Positions 1 through 8,747 of a stretch of DNA of 64,000 bases are shown one piece after another. Both the position numbers and the translations under genes were made by a program. The stretch comes from Bacteroidales bacterium. Its GTDB lineage: Bacteria; Bacteroidota; Bacteroidia; Bacteroidales; UBA932. Position 1 is the first letter of the stretch. Each line of letters begins with the position of its first letter. The notes beneath the pieces are model-generated. The model saw only the letters and a list, made by a program, of their open reading frames with translations, ran no database searches and was not told the origin of the DNA. Where the stretch lies: NCBI GenBank assembly GCA_017438975.1, contig JAFRUH010000033.1, positions 124,001 through 188,000 on the forward strand, written 5' to 3'.

Positions 1-754
1 TTGGATGGGTCGTCCGGGACAGGAGGCTGAAGCTGCCGTTGTAGTCGATGTGGAGGCTGCCCGGCTTCGCACGCTTGGTCGTGACGATCAGGACGCCGCC
101 GGAAGCCCGGGCTCCGTAGATGGAGGCGGAGGCCGCATCCTTCATGACCGTGATGTTGTCGATCGCATCCACGTCGACGTCATCCAGGCTGGCTGCCGGA
201 ACACCGTCCACGATGATGAGCGGGTCGGAGTCGCCGATGGTCGTGATACCGCGGACGCGGATCGTGGCGCTGGCGCCCGGAAGGCCGCTCGAACGGGTGA
301 CCTGGACACCTGGCATGGAGCCCTGGAGCGCCTGGGAAAGGCCGGTGGCCTGCATGGCGGAGATCTTGTTCCCGTCGACATTGGCGACGGCTCCCGTCAA
401 GTCTTTCTTCTTGACGGTACCGTAACCGATGACGAGGACCTCATCCAGGAGTTTTGCATCCTCCTCCAGGATGATGTCGATCCGGTTGCGGTTTCCGACC
501 GGAACGACCTGGGTCTCGTATCCCACGAAGGAGAATTCGAGTTCGGCCTTTCCGGAGGAAACGGTCAGCTCATAACTGCCGTCGATTCCGGTCGTCGTGC
601 CGTTGAGCGTTCCCCGCTCGACGACGCCGGCGCCGATGACGGACTGTCCTTCCTTGTCGAGGACAGTTCCCTTGACCGTGACCTTGCCTTGGGCGAATGC
701 CGTCCCAAGACCGAGGGTCAGGGCCAGGAGCGTCAAAATGATTCGATTTTTCAT
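1..754 (-). CDS. SusC/RagA-family TonB-dependent outer-membrane receptor, N-terminal part (gene runs off the left edge)
   Basis: Outer-membrane transporter that binds oligosaccharides or similar ligands with a SusD partner and uses TonB energy. The 251 visible residues start MKNRIILTLLALTLGLG, a signal peptide ending near AFAQ, followed by a carboxypeptidase-regulatory-like domain (about residues 23-100) and the plug domain with the typical phrases VIGYGTVKKKDLTGAV, IIVDGVPA and MKDAASASIYGARASGGV. There is no N-terminal STN domain, unlike the SusC at 29529-33101, so it is unlikely to signal to a FecR protein. The barrel and any SusD lie outside the window. It begins 34 bases after the stop of the FAD oxidoreductase upstream and is probably the next gene of that operon. 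The start at 754 gives a complete signal peptide. Family assignment is firm; the substrate is unknown. Confidence 0.93.
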   Translation of the reverse strand, partial: MKNRIILTLLALTLGLGTAFAQGKVTVKGTVLDKEGQSVIGAGVVERGTLNGTTTGIDGSYELTVSSGKAELEFSFVGYETQVVPVGNRNRIDIILEEDAKLLDEVLVIGYGTVKKKDLTGAVANVDGNKISAMQATGLSQALQGSMPGVQVTRSSGLPGASATIRVRGITTIGDSDPLIIVDGVPAASLDDVDVDAIDNITVMKDAASASIYGARASGGVLIVTTKRAKPGSLHIDYNGSFSLLSRTTHP

Positions 755-788
755 AAATGATTGTGTTATTGTGTTGTGTTGTATTTCT

Positions 789-2264
789 TTACAGGCAGGC
801 TTTCCCCTTGATGAGTTCCGCACGGAGCTCCCCGTAATCCAGGTCTTTCGGCTGGATTCCCTTTGCGAGAGACAGCGCCGCGGCGGTTCCGGCGGCCTGG
901 CCGAGGGCCATGGCCGGCGGCATGACGCGGATGGCACCCGCAGCGGCGGAATCGGCGGAGACGCACCGCCCCGTCAGCAGCAGGTTCTTCACGCCAGCCG
1001 GCAGAAGCACCCGGTATGGAATGCCGTATTTATCTTTCTGGATGGGCATGTACAGGCCTCCGGCAGGACCGCCCATGGCCCCGTGCACGTCGATCGAGTT
1101 GGCGGAAAGGAGGATGTTGTCCTCCGGGATGACACCGTCGATCAGGTCCTGCACCGGCAGGACGAAGTCTCCGTGGACATGGCGCGATTCGCGGATACCC
1201 ATGACGGAACCGGTCCCCATCAGGGTCGCCTTTTCGCACCCGGGGACATACTTGTGGAAGAAGTGCATCAGTTCCTGGACTTGGCGGCGGCCCTCCTCCT
1301 CGGCGGAAGAGAGACTTTCGGCGTCCGTGGCGTCGACGCCGTGGATCCGGGTGCAGTTGGCGACCCACTGGTCCTTCTCGACGGAGCGCCAGATATTGAC
1401 CGACTTCCGGGCGAGGTCCCATTCTCCGTTCGCTTCCGCTTCGGCGACCCGCCAGTGCAGGCACCGGTAGCTGACTCCGTTCACGCGACGGAATTCCGGA
1501 AGGTGCGGCTCGACCTCGGCGATGAGCCGGTCGGTGTCGATATTGTTCATCCGGAAGAAGAGGGAGGAGGGCTGGACGCGGCCCGCCTCGGGATCCCCGA
1601 AGACGCAGGGAGCCCCGGCGCGGAAGGCGACGGTGCCGTCCCCGGTCGCGTCGATGACCATCTTCGCCTCGGCGGCCTCCAGCCCGGAGGGGGTCAGCAG
1701 GACCGCCCCGCAGATTGCGTCGCCCTTCATGATGGGCTGGGCGAAGAGACTGTTGTACAGTACCTTGATCCCCGCTTCCTTGCACATATGGTCATAGACG
1801 ACCTTCAGCAGTTCGGGATCGAAAGGGGTGACATGGTCATGACCCTCGCTGATCCAGGCCGTGAACTCGGTCTTCTGGCGGATTCCGCTCGGATGCAGGG
1901 CGCCCCCGATCGCGACGAGCCGGTCGACGACCTCTTCGAAGAGTCCCCGGATAATCATTTCCTCGCCCTTGGCGTCATAGCAGGTCATGAAAGGACCGAC
2001 GAGGCCCTTCGTACCCATGCCGCCGAGGCAGTTGCCCGAGTCGACAAGCATGACCTTCGACCCGAGCCGGGCGGCGGCGACGGCCGCGCAGACCCCGGCG
2101 GGGCCTCCGCCGACGACAAGCAGGTCGCATTTGTAAGACTCTTTCGCCGCGACTTTCGCCCCGGCGAGATACGGGTCGCCTCCCCGGCAGGAGCCGAGAA
2201 GCGGGGCGGCAGCTCCCGCTGCGGCCACCAGACCCGTCGTCTCAAGGAATTTTCTTCTGTCCAT
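789..2264 (-). CDS. Exported FAD-dependent oxidoreductase (FAD_oxidored family), copy 2
   Basis: 491 aa. The N-terminus MDRRKFLETTGLVAAAGAAA is a twin-arginine signal, and a cysteine in LLGSC could be lipidated, so the enzyme is probably exported folded with its flavin. The dinucleotide-binding motif GGGPAGVCAAVAAARLG lies at about residues 52-68, followed by the C-LGGMGTKGLVGPF segment typical of this family. The C-terminal LLTGRCVSADSAAAGA region is the second FAD-contacting stretch. By eye it is closely related along its whole length to the copy at 4593-6059. The family is common in Bacteroidota sugar-utilisation loci, but the reaction is usually unproven. Its start codon shares one base with the stop codon of the upstream metallo-beta-lactamase gene, which argues for translational coupling. 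Fold is certain; substrate unknown. Confidence 0.9.
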   Translation of the reverse strand: MDRRKFLETTGLVAAAGAAAPLLGSCRGGDPYLAGAKVAAKESYKCDLLVVGGGPAGVCAAVAAARLGSKVMLVDSGNCLGGMGTKGLVGPFMTCYDAKGEEMIIRGLFEEVVDRLVAIGGALHPSGIRQKTEFTAWISEGHDHVTPFDPELLKVVYDHMCKEAGIKVLYNSLFAQPIMKGDAICGAVLLTPSGLEAAEAKMVIDATGDGTVAFRAGAPCVFGDPEAGRVQPSSLFFRMNNIDTDRLIAEVEPHLPEFRRVNGVSYRCLHWRVAEAEANGEWDLARKSVNIWRSVEKDQWVANCTRIHGVDATDAESLSSAEEEGRRQVQELMHFFHKYVPGCEKATLMGTGSVMGIRESRHVHGDFVLPVQDLIDGVIPEDNILLSANSIDVHGAMGGPAGGLYMPIQKDKYGIPYRVLLPAGVKNLLLTGRCVSADSAAAGAIRVMPPAMALGQAAGTAAALSLAKGIQPKDLDYGELRAELIKGKACL

Positions 2265-3640
2265 TATTTCGAAAGATAAGATTTTGACATTTTCTTGACC
2301 GTCATCTTCCCGTCCGAATCCGACAGGACAAAGACCCGGTATTTCGCACCGCCGTCATATACCCGGACGACGATATGGCCGTTGAACCCCTTGACCTGCG
2401 CAAAACGGTCGTAGGAGCGCATGGCGTCGCAAATGTTCGTGATATAGATATCCGTGCCCGGAAGCAGCTCCGTCACGCCCTCATAGGTCGCTTCCCGCGG
2501 ATGCCCGTCCGTCCAGCTGTTGACGACCCAGCAGGTGGGACGGAGGAATTTCAGCGCTTCGGCCTTCTTTCCGGTCACTTTCGAGGTGAAGCCGTATCCG
2601 TTGGTGTTGGTCACCCCGTGATGGTCGGCCTTCATGACGTCGACCTGCCCGGCCGCGATAGCGACGGGCGTCTCCATGTCCTTCCACTCGAAGGTCGACA
2701 TCCCGTCGTACTGGGCGTCGCCGCCTTCGAAGAAGTCAAAGGCGCCGTAACTGACCTTCAGCACGCAGGTGCAGTGATTCTCCTCGGGACATTTGTCGTC
2801 GTTCCCGACATTTTTCGGATCGGCCACCACGATTTCGGAAAGGGGCGGGAAGGTCGCCGTGGCGGTCGTCTTTCCGGGGCCGTCCCATATTTCGCCGTTG
2901 ACCGCGATATTCTGGACACAGAACGCCGGATAATCAGCCGGTTTGCGGGTCAGGACGATCTGGTCCTTGGAACCGGCCAGGAACCGCTCCGCGACAAGAC
3001 CCCGGTTTGCGACATGCCACTGGACGGCATTCACATAGTTCGTTACGGCGGTGGAATTCGCCGCTTTCGTCCGCATGTCGAAGGGATAATTGTAATCGGG
3101 CCATCCCCGGTCCATCAGTTTCCGGACTTTCAGCAGGTCCAGGACTTCCGGGAGACTCTGCTTCCGGTATGTGGAGGACAGGTCGGAAAAGGGAACGCTC
3201 GTATCCCGGCCCCCGAAATGATCCGCATGGAAATGCGTGTTCAGCACATAGTCCAGGGTCGTGTTCCCGGTCCATTTCATGCAGGTCCCGATATAGTCGG
3301 CGATGAACTTGCCGGCCCGGAAGGAAGGGTCCTTGGTCGGATCCCACCGCTGGCGGATCCCGGTATTCGACGTGGAATTGATCGGACCGGTCTCCACGAG
3401 GGAGCCCGCCGCATCGATGAGCATCTGCGTTCCGTCCGGGAAGATCATGAACACGGCTTCCCCGGTCGTGGTATTGATGAAATGGATGTCCATCTGGCCT
3501 TCCTGCCAGGGCGAAAGAGGGGTTCCTACGGTCTCGGGAGCCTCGGATGGGGCCGGATCCGTACCCGGTTCCTTCGCGGGCTTTTTCCCGCAGGCGGCGA
3601 GCGAAAGGATCGCCGCCGCTATGAGGATCGCTTTTTTCAT
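2264..3640 (-). CDS. Metallo-beta-lactamase-fold lipoprotein (ComEC/Rec2-like hydrolase domain)
   Basis: 458 aa from the start at 3640, chosen because it opens a lipoprotein signal (MKKAILIAAAILSLAACGKK); an in-frame ATG further upstream would lie inside the neighbouring gene. The metal-binding motif THFHADHFGG sits near residues 134-143, and MKADHHGVTNTNGYG further on resembles the second metal motif of the ComEC/Rec2-like branch. An early segment FINTTTGEAVFMIFPDGTQMLIDAAG is the usual first strand pair of the fold. Likely a two-metal hydrolase tethered to the envelope; phosphodiester, ester or lactone substrates are all possible. It overlaps the upstream gene by four bases (ATGA) and the downstream oxidoreductase by one base. 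Fold confident, reaction unknown. Confidence 0.85.
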   Translation of the reverse strand: MKKAILIAAAILSLAACGKKPAKEPGTDPAPSEAPETVGTPLSPWQEGQMDIHFINTTTGEAVFMIFPDGTQMLIDAAGSLVETGPINSTSNTGIRQRWDPTKDPSFRAGKFIADYIGTCMKWTGNTTLDYVLNTHFHADHFGGRDTSVPFSDLSSTYRKQSLPEVLDLLKVRKLMDRGWPDYNYPFDMRTKAANSTAVTNYVNAVQWHVANRGLVAERFLAGSKDQIVLTRKPADYPAFCVQNIAVNGEIWDGPGKTTATATFPPLSEIVVADPKNVGNDDKCPEENHCTCVLKVSYGAFDFFEGGDAQYDGMSTFEWKDMETPVAIAAGQVDVMKADHHGVTNTNGYGFTSKVTGKKAEALKFLRPTCWVVNSWTDGHPREATYEGVTELLPGTDIYITNICDAMRSYDRFAQVKGFNGHIVVRVYDGGAKYRVFVLSDSDGKMTVKKMSKSYLSK

Positions 3641-4596
3641 TTTCTTCCGTGTTTGGGGAGCGAGATCCGGTAGACATTCGGGATGACGGGCCCTTTCGAG
3701 GGCGTATTGGCGTTCAGGTAGACCCATTTTCCCTTGAGGAATACGTCCTCAGGCTCCTGGGGAACCGTTTTGAAGAGGTCGTAGCGGGCGGAAACCTTGC
3801 CGCTGTCGGTGTCATAGACCCGGAGGCCGGCGGGGCGATTCGGATCGTTCCCGACCCCGAAGCAGTAGTAGATCAGGCCGTCGTGCATGCAACCGGCCTG
3901 GGTAAAGCCGATATCGGACGGGAAGGTGACCTGGGCGAGGATATCCTTGACGCCGAAATGGACCTCCGGACCTTCGGAGAGCTTCGGGATGCGGAATTTC
4001 GTCGCGACATAGAGGTTTTCCCGCGGATCCGGGGTGATCTGGGGCGTGGTCCGACGGATGGCGGAGAAGCACCAGAGGAACCCCCGCTCCCTGTCTACGA
4101 GCCAGCTCGGAGAGCCGAATATCGGCGTATAGCCCGCCTCGCTCCATCCTTCGCAATGATCCAGGATGATCATCTGGGCCAGTTCACTGGTCCATTTTCC
4201 TCCCTTCCGGCTCACGCTTTCCACATAGCAGGTCCATTCCAGTTCGCACCCGACCTTTCCGATCGAGATATACAGGAGGGGGAAAGATGCTCCCTTTTTC
4301 TTCTCGACACCGAATTCGGCGTTGTTGGCGTGGTTGTCCTTCGCGGAGGAAGCCATCTCGAATCCGGCTACGGGTTTCGGGCCCGCTTTCCGGAAATCGT
4401 AGATGTTGACATGGCCGCCGTCCTCGCAGGAGAAGAGGTATTTTCCCCAGAGGGCCATCCCCTGCTGGGCACGTCCGCGACCCTCCTTGGCTAAAAACAC
4501 GGAAACCTCCGGCGTTTCGAACGGAGGTAATTCCTGGGCAAGGGCCCCCGCTTGGGGAAGGGCCATCAATATACTGATAATCAGATATTTTCTCAT
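3637..4596 (-). CDS. Secreted protein of unknown function, probably a beta-propeller
   Basis: 319 aa from the start at 4596, where MRKYLIISILMALPQAGALAQ gives a signal peptide. I do not recognise a named family. The mature part has repeated strand-turn segments (GMALWGKYLFSCEDGGHVNIYDFRK, PSWLVDRERGFLWCFSA, GCMHDGLIYYCFGVGNDP, GLRVYDTDSGKVSARYD) of the kind seen in six- or seven-bladed propellers, with no obvious catalytic motif. It sits between two exported FAD oxidoreductases and a metallo-beta-lactamase-fold lipoprotein with four-base overlaps at both ends, so it is certainly co-translated with them. A binding or lyase role on the same substrate is a reasonable inference but not shown. Confidence 0.7.
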   Translation of the reverse strand: MRKYLIISILMALPQAGALAQELPPFETPEVSVFLAKEGRGRAQQGMALWGKYLFSCEDGGHVNIYDFRKAGPKPVAGFEMASSAKDNHANNAEFGVEKKKGASFPLLYISIGKVGCELEWTCYVESVSRKGGKWTSELAQMIILDHCEGWSEAGYTPIFGSPSWLVDRERGFLWCFSAIRRTTPQITPDPRENLYVATKFRIPKLSEGPEVHFGVKDILAQVTFPSDIGFTQAGCMHDGLIYYCFGVGNDPNRPAGLRVYDTDSGKVSARYDLFKTVPQEPEDVFLKGKWVYLNANTPSKGPVIPNVYRISLPKHGRK

Positions 4597-6059
4597 CCTA
4601 AAAACACATTTTGCTTTTTCAGTTGGGCAAGCAGTTCCCCGGGATCGAGCCGCCTTGGGGTCGTCCCCGCCTTTGCGGAAAGTGCGGCGGCGGTTCCGGC
4701 GGCCTCGCCCATCGCCATGCACGGAGGGATGACCCGGACCGCGCCGGCCGCATCGGAGGTCGCAGACAGGCAGCGGCCAGCAATGAGCAGATTGTCAATT
4801 CCTTCCGGCAGGAGGCTCCGGAACGGCACTCCGTACCAGCGGCCGCCGCTGATGGTCTTGTATTCGGTTCCCATCGCCCCGTTGCGCCCGTGGACGTCCA
4901 CCGAGTTCGAGGCGAGGAGGATGCTGTCTTCCGGGACCCGGCAGGACAGGAGGTCATCCGCCGTCAGGACATAGTCGCCCTTGATATGGCGGGACTCCCG
5001 GATGCCGAGGGTCGAAGCGGAGCACATCAGGGCCGCATTTTCACAACCGGGAACATATTTCCGGAAGAAGTGCATCATCTCCATGACCTGTCGCCGTCCC
5101 TCGGCTTCACCGGCGGAGAGGCTTTCGGAATCGGTCGCGTCGACATTGGCGATGCGGGTGCAGTTGACTGCCCACTCGTCCTCGCGGACGGCCCTGTAGA
5201 TATTGACGGACTTCCGGGCGATGTCCCACTCTCCGGCCTCCTCGGCCTTCAGGACATGCCAGTGCAGGGCGCGGTAGCTGACCCCGTCGACCTTGCGGAA
5301 CTCGTGGAGATGGGCCAGGACATCGGCCTCCAGCTTCTTGGAATCCACGCTGTTGATCCGGAAAAAGAGCGTCGAGGGCTGGACCTTCCCGATCTCGGGA
5401 TTGCCGAATTCGGACGGAACTCCCGCCCCGACGGCCACGGATCCGTCACCGGTACAGTCGATGACCTGGTCGGCCTTGATTTCCCAGCACCCTTTGCGGG
5501 TCAGGACGACGGCTCCCGCGACCTTGCCGCCCTTGAGGACCGGGCGGACGAAATTCGCATGGAGAAGGACCTGGACCCCGGCTTCCGCGCACATTTGGTC
5601 GAGGACATATTTAAGGATTTCCGCATCGAACGGGGTGACATGGTCATGTCCCGCCGTAATCCAGGCGGAGAAGGCGGAGGTATGGCGGACCTCACGGGGA
5701 TGGATGGCTCCGCCGAGGGCGACCATGCGGTCGACGATTTCGCCGAAAAGACCCTGGATGCACTGGACCTCGCCGGTCGCATCGAAACAGGTCATGAACG
5801 GGCTTACAAGGCCCTTGGTAGCCATTCCTCCGAGGCAACCGCCCTCATCTACGATCAGGGTCGGCTGGCCGAGACGGGCGGAGGCGATGGCAGCGCAGAC
5901 TCCGGCGGGGCCGCCGCCGATGACAAGGACCTTGGTCTCCCGGGTGGAAACGATCTCTCCCGGAACGCTTCCGGACGGACTGCAGGAAAAGGCTGCAGGG
6001 GCGACGAGACCTGCTGCGGTCGCCGCTCCGGCGCTTTTGATAAAGCTCCTTCTATCCAT
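4593..6059 (-). CDS. Exported FAD-dependent oxidoreductase (FAD_oxidored family), copy 1, first gene of the operon
   Basis: 488 aa. MDRRSFIKSAGAATAAGLVA is a good Tat signal (RRSFIK) with a possible lipobox cysteine in AAFSCS. The Rossmann motif GGGPAGVCAAIASARLG is at about residues 48-64, then GGCLGGMATKGLVSPFMTC. Long stretches match the copy at 789-2264 (for example AWITAGHDHVTPFDAEILK against AWISEGHDHVTPFDPELLK), so the pair arose by duplication and kept the same export route. It is the promoter-proximal gene of a five-gene minus-strand operon, divergent from the LacI regulator. The flavin-dependent substrate, perhaps a sugar or sugar acid, cannot be read from the sequence. Confidence 0.9.
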   Translation of the reverse strand: MDRRSFIKSAGAATAAGLVAPAAFSCSPSGSVPGEIVSTRETKVLVIGGGPAGVCAAIASARLGQPTLIVDEGGCLGGMATKGLVSPFMTCFDATGEVQCIQGLFGEIVDRMVALGGAIHPREVRHTSAFSAWITAGHDHVTPFDAEILKYVLDQMCAEAGVQVLLHANFVRPVLKGGKVAGAVVLTRKGCWEIKADQVIDCTGDGSVAVGAGVPSEFGNPEIGKVQPSTLFFRINSVDSKKLEADVLAHLHEFRKVDGVSYRALHWHVLKAEEAGEWDIARKSVNIYRAVREDEWAVNCTRIANVDATDSESLSAGEAEGRRQVMEMMHFFRKYVPGCENAALMCSASTLGIRESRHIKGDYVLTADDLLSCRVPEDSILLASNSVDVHGRNGAMGTEYKTISGGRWYGVPFRSLLPEGIDNLLIAGRCLSATSDAAGAVRVIPPCMAMGEAAGTAAALSAKAGTTPRRLDPGELLAQLKKQNVFLG

Positions 6060-6093
6060 TGGTACGATTAGGTTTGTGTTATTTCTTTCAAGA

Positions 6094-6123
6094 CAAATTT
6101 AACAAATGGAAACGGGAATCCAA
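6094..6123 (-). promoter_or_regulatory. Promoter of the FAD-oxidoreductase/SusC operon
   Basis: On the minus strand TAAATTTG (6101-6094) matches the Bacteroidetes -7 box TAnnTTTG. A partial -33 element TTG lies 19 bases upstream (6123-6121). A G+C-rich near-palindrome (about 6124-6135) next to it could be an operator for the divergent LacI protein, but this is only a suggestion. Confidence 0.55.
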
Positions 6124-6181
6124 CGCGCACGCGCGAAAAAACGCAAAAACGGCCCTTTTCATCCATGCAATCGTTCCCATT

Positions 6182-6213
6182 TTTGCAATATCTCCAAAAT
6201 CGTTTTAAATTTG
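6182..6213 (+). promoter_or_regulatory. Promoter of the LacI-type regulator gene
   Basis: TTTG at 6182-6185, a 20-base spacer and TAAATTTG at 6206-6213 fit the Bacteroidetes consensus exactly. The start codon follows at 6232, so the leader would be about 15 nt. Confidence 0.75.
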
Positions 6214-6231
6214 GATGATTCCTGAAACGGC

Positions 6232-7230
6232 ATGAAAAGAGTTACCCTTAAAGACCTCGCCAGCGAACTCGGCCTGTCTTCCTCCACCGTATCCCGGGCC
6301 CTGAACGGCGACCGGAACATCCGGCCGGAGACCCGCGAGCGGGTCCTCGACGCCGCTGAACGGGTGGGTTACAAGCCCAACCTGGCGGCGGCGAGCATGA
6401 AAACGGGACGGACCTACACGGTCGGCGTCGTCGTTCCGGAGATGGTCACGGCCTACTCGATCGAGGTGATCAGGAGTGTCCAGAACGTCTTGTACGCCAA
6501 GGGGGTGCGGGTCGTCGTCGCCGACTCGGCGGAGGACCCTGACCGGGAAAAGGAGAACCTCCTGATGATGGAGCGCTTCATGGTCGACGGGATCATCTAC
6601 TCTCCGTGCAACTACCACAGGAACCGGGAGACGCTCGAGCGGCTGCTCGCCGACGGCTTTCCGATCGTTTGCTTCGGACGCATTCCCTATGGCGTCGACC
6701 TCCCGAAGGTCATCGTCGACGACTATTCCATGTCATTTTTCGTCGTGGAAAAGATGATCCTGTCCGGTTGCCGGCGGATCTGCCATTACAGGGGGTCCGA
6801 CGAGGTCTTCAATACCGTCGAACGGGCAAGGGGATACCGCGACGCGATGGCCAAATACAAGCTGGAAGCCGTGGAAATCCCCGGAGGCATCGGGCAGAAA
6901 GGCGGTGCGGCGGCAGCGGAACGGATGATTGCATCCGGGCGCGATTTCGACGGCATCTACGCGTTCAACGAGCCGGTCGCGATCGGCGCGATGAACCGGC
7001 TGAGAGAGCTTGGATGCAGGATTCCGGACGATATTTCCGTGGCCGCGTTCTCCGGAACGGACCTTTCGACCGTCGTCTATCCCCAGCTGACGACCGTAGA
7101 GCCTCCGACCGATGAAATGGGGCGCGTGACTGTGGAACTCCTGATCGAAAAAATCAAGAACCCCGCCGCCGGCAACCGGACGGTCGTCCTCAACGCGGAA
7201 ATCAAAATGCGGAGGTCGACCGAGAGATAA
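6232..7230 (+). CDS. LacI/GalR-family transcriptional regulator
   Basis: 332 aa. The N-terminal helix-turn-helix reads VTLKDLASELGLSSSTVSRALNG (about residues 4-26) with the hinge helix segment VGYKPNLAAASMKTGRT just after it. The rest is a periplasmic-binding-protein-like sensor (YTVGVVVPEMVTAYSIEVIRSVQNVL, then FDGIYAFNEPVAIGAMNRLRELG and the family phrase ISVAAFSGTDLSTVVYPQLTTVEPP). Such regulators bind a palindromic operator and release or tighten on binding a sugar. It is divergent from the five-gene operon at 1-6059 and is followed after six bases by a third FAD oxidoreductase, so it most likely controls both units. Effector unknown. Confidence 0.95.
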   Translation: MKRVTLKDLASELGLSSSTVSRALNGDRNIRPETRERVLDAAERVGYKPNLAAASMKTGRTYTVGVVVPEMVTAYSIEVIRSVQNVLYAKGVRVVVADSAEDPDREKENLLMMERFMVDGIIYSPCNYHRNRETLERLLADGFPIVCFGRIPYGVDLPKVIVDDYSMSFFVVEKMILSGCRRICHYRGSDEVFNTVERARGYRDAMAKYKLEAVEIPGGIGQKGGAAAAERMIASGRDFDGIYAFNEPVAIGAMNRLRELGCRIPDDISVAAFSGTDLSTVVYPQLTTVEPPTDEMGRVTVELLIEKIKNPAAGNRTVVLNAEIKMRRSTER

Positions 7231-7236
7231 CAAGCC

Positions 7237-8538
7237 ATGGACAAGATTGCATACTCTTCCTCCCTTCCCGTCAAAGCAAGTTATGATGTCCTTGTAGCAG
7301 GAGCCGGTCCCGCCGGCATCTGCGCGGCCGTCGCCGCGGCCCGGAGCGGGGCATCCGTCGCCCTCGTCGAGCGCTACGGGGTCGTCGGTGGCAACCTGAC
7401 GGCCGGCTTCGTGGGCCCGATCCTCGGCAGCGTCGGAAAAGGGACCATGCGGGACGAACTCGTCCGGCTCCTCGGCGTCCCGGACAACGACTGGATCGGG
7501 GAGACGGGGAAGGCCCATGATGTAGAAAAGGCGAAACTCGTTCTGTCTGAATTTGTTGCGGACGCAGGCGTAGACGTCTACCTCCAGTGTTCGGTCTTCG
7601 ACGTGCTGCGCTCGGAATCGGTCGTTTCAGGCCTTGTCGTCGCCTCGAACGAGGCTCCCTTCGTCCTCCTCGGGAAAGTCGTCGTCGACGCGACCGGGGA
7701 TGCCGTCGTTTCCACCCTCGCCGGCGCCACCGTCTTCAAAGGCCGCGACGACGGACTCATGCAGCCGGTCACTCTGGAGTTCACCGTAGACGGGGTGGAC
7801 GAATCCCGCGGCCTTATCTGTATCGGGGACGTGGACGATGTCCAGCTTTTCGGCAAGCGCTTCCTCGACTGGTGCCGGGAGCAGGCCGACGCCGGCAAGA
7901 TTCCGCCCCCCCTCGCCGCGGTCCGGCTCCACCCGACGGTCCACCCCGGAGAGCGGCAGGTCAATACGACGCAGCTCGGCGGCGTGGACATCACCCGGGT
8001 CGAGCAGATCTTCCCGGCCGACCTGCAGCTGCGGCGCCAGATGGTCCTGCTGGAGACTTTCCTCCGGGAAAACGTCCCGGGTTACGAAAAGATCCGGATC
8101 ACGGCGAGCGGAACGACGACCGGTGTCCGGGAAAGCCGCCGCGTCCTCGGAGATTACCTGATCGACGCTGACGAACTCGCCGCCGGCTGCCGCTTCCCCG
8201 ATGTCATCGTGCACAAGGCCCTTTTCATCGTGGACATCCACAACCCGACCGGAGCCGGCCAGGCGGAAGACCATATCCAGTACTGCCAGCCGTACGACCT
8301 GCCGTACCGCTGTTTCCTTCCGAAAGGAATCGAGGGATTGCTTGTTACGGGGCGCTGCATCTCCGGAACGCACCGCGCCCACGCGTCCTATCGCGTCATG
8401 TCGATCTGCATGGCCATGGGGGAAGCGACCGGCGTGGCCGCGGCCCTCGCCGCCTCGCGGGGCTGCACCCCGCGCGCCCTCCCGGTCTCCGACCTCCAGT
8501 CCGCCCTATCCGCCCGAGGAATCAGCCTCTTCGACTGA
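7237..8538 (+). CDS. Cytosolic FAD-dependent oxidoreductase (FAD_oxidored family), copy 3
   Basis: 433 aa, about 55 residues shorter than the two exported copies because it lacks any signal: the protein starts MDKIAYSSSLPVKASYDVLVAG and reaches the Rossmann motif GAGPAGICAAVAAARSG by about residue 22. The segment VVGGNLTAGFVGP replaces the LGGMGTKGL of the exported forms, and the C-terminal LLVTGRCISGTHRAHAS is conserved. It follows the LacI gene by six bases and should be co-transcribed. Two exported copies and one cytosolic copy in one regulon suggest an oxidation begun outside and finished inside the cell; this is inference. Its 3' end overlaps the dapF remnant on the other strand by 17 bases. 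Confidence 0.88.
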   Translation: MDKIAYSSSLPVKASYDVLVAGAGPAGICAAVAAARSGASVALVERYGVVGGNLTAGFVGPILGSVGKGTMRDELVRLLGVPDNDWIGETGKAHDVEKAKLVLSEFVADAGVDVYLQCSVFDVLRSESVVSGLVVASNEAPFVLLGKVVVDATGDAVVSTLAGATVFKGRDDGLMQPVTLEFTVDGVDESRGLICIGDVDDVQLFGKRFLDWCREQADAGKIPPPLAAVRLHPTVHPGERQVNTTQLGGVDITRVEQIFPADLQLRRQMVLLETFLRENVPGYEKIRITASGTTTGVRESRRVLGDYLIDADELAAGCRFPDVIVHKALFIVDIHNPTGAGQAEDHIQYCQPYDLPYRCFLPKGIEGLLVTGRCISGTHRAHASYRVMSICMAMGEATGVAAALAASRGCTPRALPVSDLQSALSARGISLFD

Positions 8539-8746
8539 GGCGGTCAGCGGATTTCCACCAGGCGGGCTGGGTCTCGCCCTCGACGCCCTTCTCGAAGGTC
8601 CGGACGCGGAGACCGTCCGGCGCACGAAACAGGAACACGCCGCCGGAAGAAGGCCGGATGCCCAGGTAATCGGCGAAAGCCACGACGCCGCGGCCGTCGA
8701 TGACCACGAAATCGTTGCCTGCTCCGGAGAAATGAAAGATTTCCAT
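8522..8746 (-). pseudogene. dapF: dapF (diaminopimelate epimerase) remnant with large in-frame internal losses
   Basis: A 74-codon open frame that strings together three conserved DapF blocks: the N-terminus IFHFSGAGNDFVVIDGR (residues 3-19), a middle block VVAFADYLGIRPSSGGV (about 21-38, then FLFRAPDG), and VRTFEKGVEGET (about 49-60), followed by 14 unrelated residues. In an intact epimerase of about 260-280 aa the middle block directly follows the first catalytic-cysteine motif (CGNGGR) and the last block directly precedes the second (ACGTG); both motifs are gone, so racemisation is impossible. The start lies one base after the stop of the glycosyltransferase, so it could still be translated by coupling. 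The tail overlaps the convergent oxidoreductase. Block identification is from memory of the family. Confidence 0.7.
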
Positions 8747-8747
8747 G

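Noticed and set aside
6114-6140. G/C-rich near-palindrome as a proven LacI operator
   Set aside because: The symmetry is imperfect and no second copy was found near the divergent promoter; mentioned only as a possibility.
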